Part shown: positions 55,462 to 64,000 of the stretch, piece by piece
Layout: every line of letters begins with the position of its first letter
Numbering within the stretch: position 1 is the first letter of the stretch
NCBI GenBank assembly: GCA_023055425.1
Contig: JALGPY010000009.1
Location: 52,886,616-52,950,615 of the forward strand
Length of the DNA stretch: 64,000 bases
From: Linanthus parryae
Taxonomy: Eukaryota; Streptophyta; Magnoliopsida; Ericales; Polemoniaceae
Reading direction: 5' to 3'
Notes under the pieces: model-generated
Seen by the model: the letters and a program-made list of their open reading frames with translations, nothing else
The model's database searches: none
Told to the model about the DNA's origin: nothing
Program-made: the position numbers and the translations under genes

Positions 55462-56419
55462 CATAGGTGTGAATTCCGTTTCGTTCGAGCCTGGAACGGC
55501 CGGAACGTTCGGTTTTGAAGGCTAAGTGGAACGGAAATGCTGTCAATTCGTACCGGTGAAAATTCTGAACCGTTCCGGACCATTGCGGGCATTCCGGACC
55601 GTTTCGGCCAAATTCGGACCGTTCCGCTCCGGATCCGGAACGCCCCACTATGTGTTTTTCAAAAAAGTGAGGTTGATGGGACTTGAACTCAAGACCATGC
55701 ATGTGTTAACAATCCAACTATCCGCTGGGCCAAATGACTACTCACGAACCAAGTCATGTTTTAATATACTTAAACTATTTCAACAGATTAATTGTATCTC
55801 AAATGCTATTAATTGAATACACAATCAATTGTTTGCAAAAAAAAAATGAATACATTATTGCAAATTTCATGAGTATAATTGTATGCGTATTGTTTTACCA
55901 AATTAGAAATTTAAAATCACGAGTATCCTCTGTATCCTTTGTGTGTATCCATCTATGTATCCTTACCATGATTGATATATATTTCATATTTTTTTATTTA
56001 ATTTGATATAATTTTTAAACAACGAAATTGAATAAAAGTATATGAAATATACCAATCATAGTAAGGACACAGAGAACGATACACACAAAGGATACAGAAA
56101 ATCACATATTTTTATGTAGTTTATAATCACATGTTAAGTAGATAAAATAATATAATTTTAATGTAATTTGCTAAGTGAATATAGATTCGAATATTACAAA
56201 AAAATATATATAGATTAGAATGTCAATCAACAATGAAAAAATTGTTTCTTAATGTTGATATGGGACATCACTATTGTTTTATATAACATATTTTGAATAT
56301 ACATAAAATATAGTAAAATGTGCAGTAAATCCGGAACGGATCGCCGTTCCGTGCGGATCCGGGATCGTTCCGTTCCCAATAGCAAAACAGAAGAGGGACC
56401 AGAACGGTATTCACAACTA
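55462..56419. mobile_element. Putative hAT-like element rich in GGAACGG words
   Basis: Ends TAGGTGTGAATTCCGTT (55464) and, as complement, TAGTTGTGAATACCGTT (56403-56419). Near both ends are many GGAACG/CCGTTCC words. An 8 bp duplication may be TGTCTAAC (55454-55461) and TGTCTAAA, which lies beyond a MITE that inserted at the right edge. No transposase is present. Confidence 0.6.
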
Positions 56420-56677
56420 CCAGTCTGTCCCGGCTCTTTGTTCACAATTTGACTTTTGTCACAATTGACTGGGTCACTTTGACCCGGTGATTTGAATAGC
56501 AAACCGATGTAATTTTTTGATAATTTTTTCATGGTATTGTATAGTAAAAATTGGTCTATAACATGGTGAAAGAATTTATCAAAAAATCGTATTATTTGCT
56601 ATCCAAATTACTCGGTCAAAGTGACCCAGATACGAGTCAAAAAAGTCAAATGAGAACAAAGAACTCGGACGGTCTGG
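56420..56677. mobile_element. Stowaway-like MITE, copy 2
   Basis: 258 bp, ends CCAGTCTGTCCCGGCTCTTT and ACGGTCTGG, TA on both sides, very similar to 50373-50628. It sits at the right tip of the 55462-56419 element. Confidence 0.88.
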
Positions 56678-56989
56678 TATGTGTCTAAACTACTACTACT
56701 ACCTCTGTTTTTTCATTTATTCACTGGGTCTTGTAAGAAATTGGGCCCACTAAGAAAAGCCCAGATCATTCGTGAAGAAGTCGAAACCGAATTCAGATGC
56801 AGTCTGGCTGAAACAAATACGAGAGTGGAATCAGCAATTTATTCGATCATTATCGTCAAACCCCAAATCGTCAGAGAACACGTCAAAGTCCAGAGGATTC
56901 CTAATTCGAATCTCCACAAGTTTTATGATCAAATCAAGCGCCTGTACGACTGAAAAAATCTTTTTTATAATAACATGGTGGGTCAAATC

Positions 56990-57095
56990 TCATGCTAATA
57001 TGACCAGGACTTCACGAAGGGTCGAACCTAAGACATCATGCAAGGGATTTAAGCGCTCAACGACTGAGCTAGCACTCATTTTGCACTGTACTTGC
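56990..57095 (-). mobile_element. Degenerate SINE, minus strand
   Basis: The minus strand reads GTGCTAGCTCAGTCGTTGAGCG and, further on, AGGTTCGACCC, diverged A and B boxes of the same family as 55334-55430. Both sites share the flanking text GTCAAATCTCATGCTAATATG. Confidence 0.65.
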
Positions 57096-57124
57096 AACTT
57101 ATATAAATGTCTAACTACTACAAT

Positions 57125-57310
57125 CGGTAATTTGATGAGAAAAATAATACAAGAACTTGATAATTTTTGCATTGTTTTGTAGAGTACATATTGCTCTTCA
57201 AGATTATGAAAAAATTGTCAAAAAAATTATATTATTTTGCTATCCCAATAATCCAAATCATCAAGTCAATAGGACTCAATGAAGTCAAACTATGAAAAAC
57301 AGAAGAAACG
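57125..57310. mobile_element. Degenerate Stowaway-like copy 3
   Basis: The centre (TTGATAATTTTTGCATTGTTTTGTAGAGTA and the ATTATTTTGCTATCC-AAT segment) matches the two intact copies, but the terminal repeats are eroded. Confidence 0.55.
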
Positions 57311-57504
57311 AATGCAATAAATAATCTCCAAGCTATATTTCAAAAACAGGCTAAGAAAATAGGCCCACGATCCTCTCAAGAAAGGCCCAGATCCTTCGCG
57401 AAGAAGTCCAAACCCAAAGTTAGTTGCAGCCTGGCTGAAGCAAATGCCACATTGGAATCAGCAATTTATTCGATCATAGTCGGAACCTTCGTCTCCCATG
57501 TTTA

Positions 57505-58760
57505 TTAGATGCAGCCTGGTTTTCGTATGTCATATGAGTGTAGAACTAATGTCAGGTGTTTGTTTCATGCGACTTTATTTTACATATCAAAAATGCATAA
57601 ATGCTCTGAGTTCTCTTCTCTCTCCTCTAGAGAGAGAAAGCTAGAGAGTTTGTACTCTCCAGAGGAGTTTCCGAGTCGTGCTCTCCGGCAATGTCCTCTT
57701 CCCTTCGCCGTTCTCTTCTCCATTCCCCTATGCAACTTTTCATCCTAGTAAGATCTGTGCTCCTGGCCGTCGCTCGGTCTCGCAGTCGCCGCCTCTTTTT
57801 ACGGCGGCGAGCCCTCAAATCATTTTCTTCTTGTCTTTTTCAGCAGATTCGGTGTCAAGAAGCTCATAATCGGAGGTTTTGGCGATGTTTTCCGGCTTGG
57901 GGTGTCAGGGGCTAACGGGTTTGCAGAGCTCTTCTTCCCCTTTCCGGCATACTCGTCGACCTTTCTATGCTACGCATATTGGTAACAGATATGGGTTTTT
58001 TTAGTGTCTTTCTTAGGGTTTAATTTAGCTTTTGTTCGGTTTCTTGGTTCCCCTTCCGTCTCTCCCCCTCTGATGTCATTTTGTTTATGGATCTCTGATG
58101 CTGTCATCTTGATGGGGGTTAGTTCACGGGGCTTTGGGAAGGACGTGACGTGTTGTTACAATAGTCGAATCTCAGCGCCTTGGAGTCCTATTTTGAGTTC
58201 ATCCAGATGGGTTTTTCATTGGTAGGGGTTGCTGCCGGAGTCCTTATTTTCCCTTGGTCGGAACAGCTTTGGATTGCTCTCTCCGGCGGTCTTCCTTTCT
58301 CAAGTTCTGGGAGCTCCTGCCAGCATGCAAAACAAAAAAAATAAAAAAATAATAATGGAGTTCTATTTTCAACTAGCATTGGAAATATCTACGGTTGTTT
58401 CTTTTAGTTTTTATTTGCTCTCCTTGGAGTACTCTCTTCAGAGTTGGTGGGATGTACCACTCTGCCATCCAGATATTATATGGTCTTGTATTGGCTGTGA
58501 TAGACTGTTTGTGTAATGAAGCTATCGTTTCTGTTAAAAAAATGCATAAATGCTCTAGTGGTGTTTGAATTTCAGTGAATGGAATAAATAAAGGGCGTCA
58601 ATTGTTTTCAATTTCATTTTTATGGTGAAAGATTTGGTTAGTTTGATAAAGTCTTAAAGTACTATTAAATTGGGATAAACTAAGTACCACAAAATAAATG
58701 AATTCGAAGATTGTTTAAGAACGGAACAAGCACTTGGAACGAAAAGGTTACTGGTCTTGT
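57505..58760 (+). pseudogene. RNase III-like 3' UTR relic split by a non-LTR-like element
   Basis: 57520-57607 and 58538-58760 match the 3' UTR of the intact gene (TTTTCGTATGTC, ATATCAAAAATGCATAAATG, GGAATAAATAAAGG, TTTTCAATTTCATTTTTAT). No exon precedes it: the direct repeat at 57352-57480 is joined instead. This is therefore another gene copy reduced to its tail. Confidence 0.75.
57608..58537 (+). mobile_element. Non-LTR-like 0.9 kb element, copy 2, with a 19 bp TSD
   Basis: A perfect 19 bp TSD (AAAAATGCATAAATGCTCT at 57589-57607 and 58538-58556) surrounds 930 bp that start with a CT/GA-rich stretch and end in GTTTCTGTT plus A bases. Long TSDs and an A-rich 3' end point to target-primed reverse transcription (LINE machinery). 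Open frames are short and not LINE-like. It is homologous to 42539-43420, most clearly at the 3' end (CTCTTCAGAGTTGGTGGG). Confidence 0.75.
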
Positions 58761-59513
58761 GCCAATTGCTACAGAACACTGTATGTCAGTCTCCAAAATC
58801 CATTACATTCGCTTTGAAGTTGCAAAGTGTCAAAATCCTACTAATTATTACATTTGGCATTGAAGTCATTCTAGGCAAAATTGCCTCCGGGGTATCCCAC
58901 AATTTGTTTATTGTGCGAAATTGGTACCCATACTTCCAATTTCAGCATTCATGGTACCCATAATTTAATTTTTTTGCAAAAAAGTACCATTGATTGACGG
59001 AAGATACATTTTTTTGAATAATTTTGAGGGAGCCATCTGCATTTTCGAAAAGTTCATGAAACTCTACAAAATAACCACTACTCCTAGCCATCTCTTTTCC
59101 ACCTTCCGACCACCCTGCCATCCCTATCAGCCAGGAAAGATGTCGACTTTCACCCTCCAAGCATAGCAACTAGTCACCTCCTGCCCAGTTGACTTCATCG
59201 TCTCCAAAATCAAACCACCGCAGCATAAACTTCCATTACTGTCGGCGTAAGAACAAACCAAATCAATTGTCAGCAATAGGGATGGCAATATGGTTCGATC
59301 CGATCTGAGATCCGAGCAATCCGAGTCAAATGGATCGGATCCGAATTCGATCCAATTGAAAATGGATCGGATTTGGATCCGGAAAGCCAGACCCGAACGG
59401 ATTTGGATCTGGATTTGGATCTAAGGACATATCCACCGGGTTCCGACCCGATTCGATCCGACGTATATGTGTGTTTTATAAATATACCCCATTACTTCCC
59501 CACTTACACTTAC
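58761..59513. other. Intergenic region with a GGATCGGAT-rich repeat
   Basis: 59277-59465 begins AGGGATGGCAATA and is full of GGATCCGA/GGATTTGGAT words, like the ends of degraded plant hAT-type repeats; no partner end was found. No gene is seen in the rest. Confidence 0.45.
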
Positions 59514-59721
59514 TGTTATGTCAAACCACCACACGAACGATGAACGAATAAAGAAGAACACGAAATTTTACGTGGTTCGCTAGCAAAATATTTGTTAGCT
59601 ACCTCCACGGCGGAAAAGCACTCTTTATTCACTTAAGGGGAACAATTACAATGATGTTTGCATACATAATAGTTTGACTACTAGGTTCTGTATATAGTGC
59701 TAATCCTCCACCAACTCAACA
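59514..59721 (-). repeat. 3' LTR of copia element 5
   Basis: Minus strand: TGTTGAGTTGGTGGAGG (59721) to ATGTCAAACC-type text and TAACA (59514), following the purine tract CAAGGTGGAGATT (59722-59734). A GTGAATAAAGAG polyadenylation-like signal lies within it. The next five bases on the minus strand are GTAAG; the other TSD copy is outside the window. Confidence 0.82.
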
Positions 59722-59863
59722 AATCTCCACCTTGACTTGAATTTTCTCGTCAACAGTAGCTGCTCCTCTTCTCGTAAATAAAGTTACGTCTTCTCCGCAC
59801 CCAATGTCTCTCGTCACAGAGACTCACTGGACCCCCACCGGGTCCGACATGTCCCGAAGGGCC

Positions 59864-61548
59864 TCACTGGCTCAAGATGTTGAGCAATTCCAGACAATGT
59901 TGGAACTTGCTCTCCGGAACTGGCTTTGTGAACATATCTGCGGGGTTGTCAGCAGTTCCTACCTTCATTACCTTGATCCTTCTTTCACTTCTCAGAAAAT
60001 GATACCTGGCGTCAATATGCTTGGTCCTTTCATGATGGACATGGTCCTTAGTCAAGCAGAATGCACTCAAGCTATCACAGTAGACTATCGCCTGATCTTG
60101 ATGTAGCCCTAGATCATTGACCATTCCCTTAAGCCAAATTGCCTCCTTCGCTGCTTCCGTTAGAGCCATGTACTCCGCCTCCTTGGTGGACAAAGTTATC
60201 GTCGGCTTTAGCGTCGCCTTCCAACTCACAACAGATGCTCCCAGAGCAAATACATAGCCTGTCATTAATCTTCTACTATCAATATCCCCTGCATAGTCTG
60301 CATCCGAGAAACCAGCTACCAAGATGTTTTCACTAGCCCCACAACATAGGCCAATGTCTGGCGTACCCTTAAGGTACCTGAATATGCGCTTCACCGCCCG
60401 CCAATGGTCCCTACCCGGATGAGCCATAAAACGACTAACCACACTAACAGCGAATGCTATGTCCGGTCAAGTGCAGACCATAGCATACATGAGACTTCCA
60501 ACTACGCTAGCATATGGAACCTTGGACATGTACTCCTTTCCTCGGTCTGAACGGTGTACATTCCTATCTTGCTGTTAATTGCCATAGGAGTATCTATAGC
60601 TTTAGCTGATAACATCCCGAATCTTGCCAAGATCTTCTTGATGTATCCCTTCTGTGATAAGAAAAGATTCTCCTTCTTCCTATCTCTATAGATCTCAAAT
60701 CCCAATATCTTCCGAGCAGCTCCCAGATCCTTCATCTCAAATTCCGCGCTAAGGGACCTCTTCAGTTCTCTGATGTCCTTGATATCCCGAGTTTCAATCA
60801 GAATATCGTCCACATACAAAACTAGGTAAATACGTGATCCACCATGCAACTCTTTGTGGTACACGCAGCAATCATACTCGCACTTGTGGTAACCAATCTT
60901 CAACATGAAGCTGTCAAACCTCTTGTACCATTTCCTCGGTGACTGCTTAAGTCCGTAGAGAGATCTCTTCAGCTTGCACACGTAGTTCTCTCTTCCGGGA
61001 ACTTGGAACCCCTCTGGTTGGCTCATGTATATTTCCTCCTCCAACTCTCCGTGCAGGAAAGCTGTCTTGACATCCAATTGCTCAAGTTCTAGGTCGTGGT
61101 GTGCCACTAAAGCTAGTAACACCCGAATAGAAGTATGTCTGACCACCGGTGAGAAGATCTCGTTGTAGTCAACTCCCTCTTTCTGACTGAACCCTCTTGC
61201 AACTAGCCTTGCCTTATACTTGACGCCCTCTCCAGATGTAGTTCCTTCCTTTCTCCTGAAAACCCACTTGAAACTGACTATCTTCCTTCCCGCTGGCAAT
61301 TTAACAAGCTCCCAAGTCAATTTCTTGCTAAGAGACTCCATCTCTTTTCCCATCGCGGCAATCCATTGTGCTGACTCAAAACTAGATATAGCGGCCTTGT
61401 AGGAGGATGGCTCGTCCTCTACCTCTTCCGCTACCTGTAATGCATATCCCACCATACCATCATCTATGTATCTCACCGGAGGCTTTATGACTCTCCTTGG
61501 TCTTCCTTCAGCAATACTTTGATGAACCGGTTCCTCTGGTGTAGACGC
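59864..61548 (-). pseudogene. pol: copia element 5 pol (RT and RNase H)
   Basis: Minus-strand frame from about 61548: the RT has AMGKEMESLSKKLTWELV, SFKWVFRRKEGTTSGEGVKY, KARLVARGFSQKEGVDY, QLDVKTAFLHGELEEEIYMS and YVDD at 60805-60816. A frameshift near 60520 and an in-frame TGA near 60465 break it. RNase H (59864-60442) has GFSDADYAGDIDSRRLMTGY, STKEAEYMAL, YCDSLSAFCLTKDHVHHERT and NPADMFTKPVPESKF. Damage is light compared with elements 1-4. Confidence 0.9.
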
Positions 61549-62933
61549 TGTAGGGTTTTGATTCATGGATCGCACAACGAAAGCATAATCAAACATAAAA
61601 CCATGCAAAACCCTCCAAGGATCACAAGTCAAGAGACATAACGATGGTAAAGGTTAGAAATCATAAACACACCTTTGGGTTCTCCTTGATGACTTCAAAC
61701 GCGAATTGTGTCACGTTCTCTATAGTTGATCCACGCCTAGAGTTGATCCTAGATCTCCCAACTCCTTTGGTGCTAGCCCGGAATAGGAAGAGGAAGAAGA
61801 AATCACGCAAAACGAGACCCAAAGGAGGGTCTCGGCCTCCTTTGGCCGACGGGGACGGGGCGACGGCAAGGGGGCGGTTCGGGCCTCCTTGTTGCTTGCT
61901 CTCTCTCCTTTTGTTCTCTCCCACTCTTGTTATGTTCACTAATGAGCATAAGTTGTATATGTGGGAAGGAAGGAAGGAAGGTCCTTTATATAGTCCAACA
62001 ACTCCTTGTTAACTACCTAAAGGACTTATTCTAGTCCAACTAGAATTCAATTTAGTCCCTTCTAATTAATTAATCCAATTAATTAATTCCCAAATCTAGT
62101 TCAACTCTATATAGCGTGTGACCCCATAGGTTCTATCAAGTTGGTAGCAACTATTTGCTAATATGGAGCGGTTTCTAGCAAAACATCCATTCTAGCCAAC
62201 TAATAGAATAGTCATCTTGACAACCTTTGTACAAGTAATTGTCTCATCCCTTTGTCTCTATATCCGGATTGGACACGAGACATACAAGTCACACTCGTAT
62301 ATCCAATCCATAGTTTTTCGATCCATGGGAATAGCCTTATTCGTGCAAATAACATCAATATCCCATATTGATTTATTTGAGTCTGGCCAGACATTCTATA
62401 AGCACTATCCCTCGAGTGGCCTAGGATATTTGCTCCCGTTATGTGGGAGGGACAAATCCTCTCTACGTCCACTACGATCTCTAAGCTTGCTTCTTATTGT
62501 ATCCAGTACACGCCTTTATAACTACCCAGTTACGGTGTAGCGTTTAACGCTACCAAGATCACAATAATCCACAACTAGAATATCTAGTGACTTCAAGTCT
62601 AAGGATGACAATACCATTGCACCGCGAGAAGCGCTTGTGACTTAACATAACGTGTATGTAGCCTTCTCGGAGATGGGTCAATCCAGTGCAACATTCCCTA
62701 ATGCACACCTATGTGTTGGATCGTGATATCTCCATATCAATCCAACCCCATACTAGTCTATAGATGATTGTCCCATTAATCATTATACTTGACTAGGGAT
62801 ATTTAAGATAAACAACACAATTGTAAATCTAAGGAATTCATTATATTAAATATCCAATAAATAATAAATGATTTTTCTAGCCATATACAAATTCATACTA
62901 AACTAGATTGCCTCTAGGGCATCTATTCCAACA
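61549..62933 (-). repeat. 3' LTR of copia element 6
   Basis: 1,385 bp. Minus strand: starts TGTTGGAATAGATGCCC (62933) after the purine tract AAGTGGGAGAC and ends TCAAAACCCTACA (61549). It interrupts element 5 pol. The bases following it in element 5 are gacgc on the plus strand, the expected TSD, whose partner is beyond 64000. Open frames within it are not genes. Confidence 0.85.
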
Positions 62934-62944
62934 GTCTCCCACTT
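62934..62944 (-). other. Polypurine tract of copia element 6
   Basis: The minus strand reads AAGTGGGAGAC directly before the LTR start. Confidence 0.82.
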
Positions 62945-62947
62945 GCA

Positions 62948-64000
62948 CTAGAGCCAATCTGGCGCATCTCGTATGCCCATACTCCTAGTGTGCCCTTCAT
63001 GCTTCCACTGCGTGAGAGGCTTTGTAAGCGGATCTGACAGATTATCATCTGTAGGAATCTTGCATATCCGAACGTCTCCTCTATCGATAATATCTCGAAT
63101 CAGATGAAACTTCCTGAGCACGTGCTTGGACTTCTGGTGCGACCTGGGTTCCTTTGATTGCGCGATCGCCCCAGTGTTGTCACAGAACAACTCCACTGGA
63201 TCCGCAATGCTAGGGACCACACCAAGTTCAGAAACAAACTTTCTGATCCAAACAGCCTCCTTTGCTGCGCCATTTGCAGCAATGTACTCAGCCTCTGTTG
63301 TAGAATCAGCTACCGTCTCTTGCTTGGAACTCTTCCAGCTCACCGCTGCTCCATTCAGGCAAAACACATATCCCGATTGTGATCTAAAGTCATCTCTGTC
63401 GGTTTGAAAGCTTGCATCAGTGTAACCTCTTACACGCAACTCTTCCTCACAGCCAAATATCAAGAAAGCATCCTTAGTTCTTCTCAAGTACTTTAGGATG
63501 TTCTTGACTGCAATCCAGTGACTCTCACCCGGATTGGATTGGTATCTGCTTGTCATACTCAAGGCATATGACACATCTGGTCTAGTACATAACATGGCGT
63601 ACATGATAGATCCTATGGCCGAGGCATAGGGAATCCTACTCATGCGTTCCTTCTCAATCTCATTGGAAGGACAACCACTCTTCGAAAGAGTGATTCCATG
63701 TGACATGGGCAAGAATCCCTTCTTGGAATCTTGCATGTTGAACCGTTTCAACACCTTGTCAATATATGTACTTTGACTTAGGCCTAGAAACCTCTTAGAT
63801 CTATCTCTATAGATCTTTATACCAAGTATATAGGCTGCTTCCCCTAAGTCCTTCATTGAGAAACACTTTCCTAGCCAATCTTTCACAGATTGCAGCATGG
63901 GAATGTCGTTTCCAATGAGTAGTATGTCATCCACATACAAGACCAGAAAAGCTACAGAGCTCCCACTAACCTTCTTGTAGACACAACACTCATCTTCGTT
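62948..64000 (-). CDS. pol: copia element 6 pol (RT end, RNase H), open to the window edge
   Basis: An uninterrupted minus-strand frame from the right edge to a stop at 62948-62950. RT: CCVYKKVSGSSVAFLVLYVD with YVDD at 63926-63937, CFSMKDLGEAAYILGIKIYR and PYASAIGSIMYAMLCTRPD. RNase H: GYTDASFQTDRDDFRSQSGY, STTEAEYIAANGAAKEAVWI, FCDNTGAIAQSKEPRSHQKS and NLSDPLTKPL. No damage is visible, so this is the youngest-looking element in the window. Gag, protease and integrase would lie beyond 64000. Confidence 0.92.
   Translation of the reverse strand, partial: NEDECCVYKKVSGSSVAFLVLYVDDILLIGNDIPMLQSVKDWLGKCFSMKDLGEAAYILGIKIYRDRSKRFLGLSQSTYIDKVLKRFNMQDSKKGFLPMSHGITLSKSGCPSNEIEKERMSRIPYASAIGSIMYAMLCTRPDVSYALSMTSRYQSNPGESHWIAVKNILKYLRRTKDAFLIFGCEEELRVRGYTDASFQTDRDDFRSQSGYVFCLNGAAVSWKSSKQETVADSTTEAEYIAANGAAKEAVWIRKFVSELGVVPSIADPVELFCDNTGAIAQSKEPRSHQKSKHVLRKFHLIRDIIDRGDVRICKIPTDDNLSDPLTKPLTQWKHEGHTRSMGIRDAPDWL

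Larger units (their letters stand above)
56738..57480 (+). repeat. Direct repeat pair, about 115-130 bp
   Basis: 56738-56851 and 57352-57480 share AAGCCCAGATCATTCGTGAA-like text, a GAAGTC-AAACC segment, GCAG-CTGGCTGAA and the identical GGAATCAGCAATTTATTCG. The copies flank a SINE and a third, degraded Stowaway-like copy. The second lies directly left of the RNase III-like 3' UTR relic. Origin unknown. Confidence 0.7.
59514..61548 (-). mobile_element. Copia element 5, 3' part
   Basis: Minus-strand element with RT, RNase H, a polypurine tract and a 208 bp LTR. Its upstream half lies beyond the insertion of element 6 (from 61549) and outside the window. The combination of short LTR and pol resembles the Tork/Tnt1 group (tentative). 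Confidence 0.85.

Noticed and set aside
57691..58516. Plus-strand open frames at 57.7-58.5 kb as host genes
   Set aside because: They lie inside an element framed by a 19 bp TSD, overlap in several frames and resemble no protein family.
61661..62540. Open frames of 86-122 codons on both strands
   Set aside because: They fall inside the element 6 LTR, overlap in opposite directions and have no known motifs.

Overview
The window is nuclear DNA of a flowering plant, probably a eudicot. It has GT-AG introns, several Ty1/copia retrotransposons, CACTA, hAT, Harbinger and mariner-type elements, SINEs, and fragments of plant ABCB, GCN2-like and RNase III-like genes. The species cannot be named from the sequence. 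Only one gene looks intact: a three-exon RNase III-like gene at 51658-52964 (+). Almost everything else is transposon DNA, much of it nested, plus relics of host genes.

Layout. 1-1854: relic of an ABCB (P-glycoprotein type) transporter gene. 1855-14411: an old copia element (element 1) whose pol is split by a 4.9 kb CACTA element carrying GCN2-like kinase exons (4905-9850) and by a 3.2 kb solo LTR (10385-13606), the latter holding a Harbinger-like element. 14412-21420: a minus-strand, apparently non-coding long-LTR element (LARD-like) with a 3.3 kb LTR and a tRNA-Met primer site. 21421-30282: a Sirevirus-type copia element, 5' truncated, with gag, pol, an extra 3' (env-like) ORF and a 1.5 kb 3' LTR. 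It is studded with about 20 copies of a palindrome centred on TCAAGGCCTTGA.

30283-58760 is an RNase III-like gene neighbourhood. One intact gene is accompanied by at least three truncated copies made of exons 2-3 (30.5-31.1, 39.6-40.2 and 40.7-41.7 kb) and a 3'-UTR relic (57.5-58.8 kb). All lie in the same orientation and are interrupted by transposons: copia element 3 (31908-39287), a solo long LTR with a TRIM inside (44362-47755), copia remnant 4 (47790-50140), MITEs, SINEs and two 0.9 kb non-LTR-like elements. 59514-64000 holds two minus-strand copia elements. Element 6, open to the window edge, is inserted into element 5.

Many insertions can be dated relative to each other because target-site duplications (TSDs) survive. 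In several cases, taking out the insert and one TSD copy puts the two flanking coding pieces in the same frame. The most interesting signals are the dispersed palindrome of the Sirevirus; a predicted gag start codon inside the LTR of element 3, joined to gag by an intron that would remove the primer-binding site; the gene-capturing CACTA element; and the repeated truncation of the RNase III-like gene.
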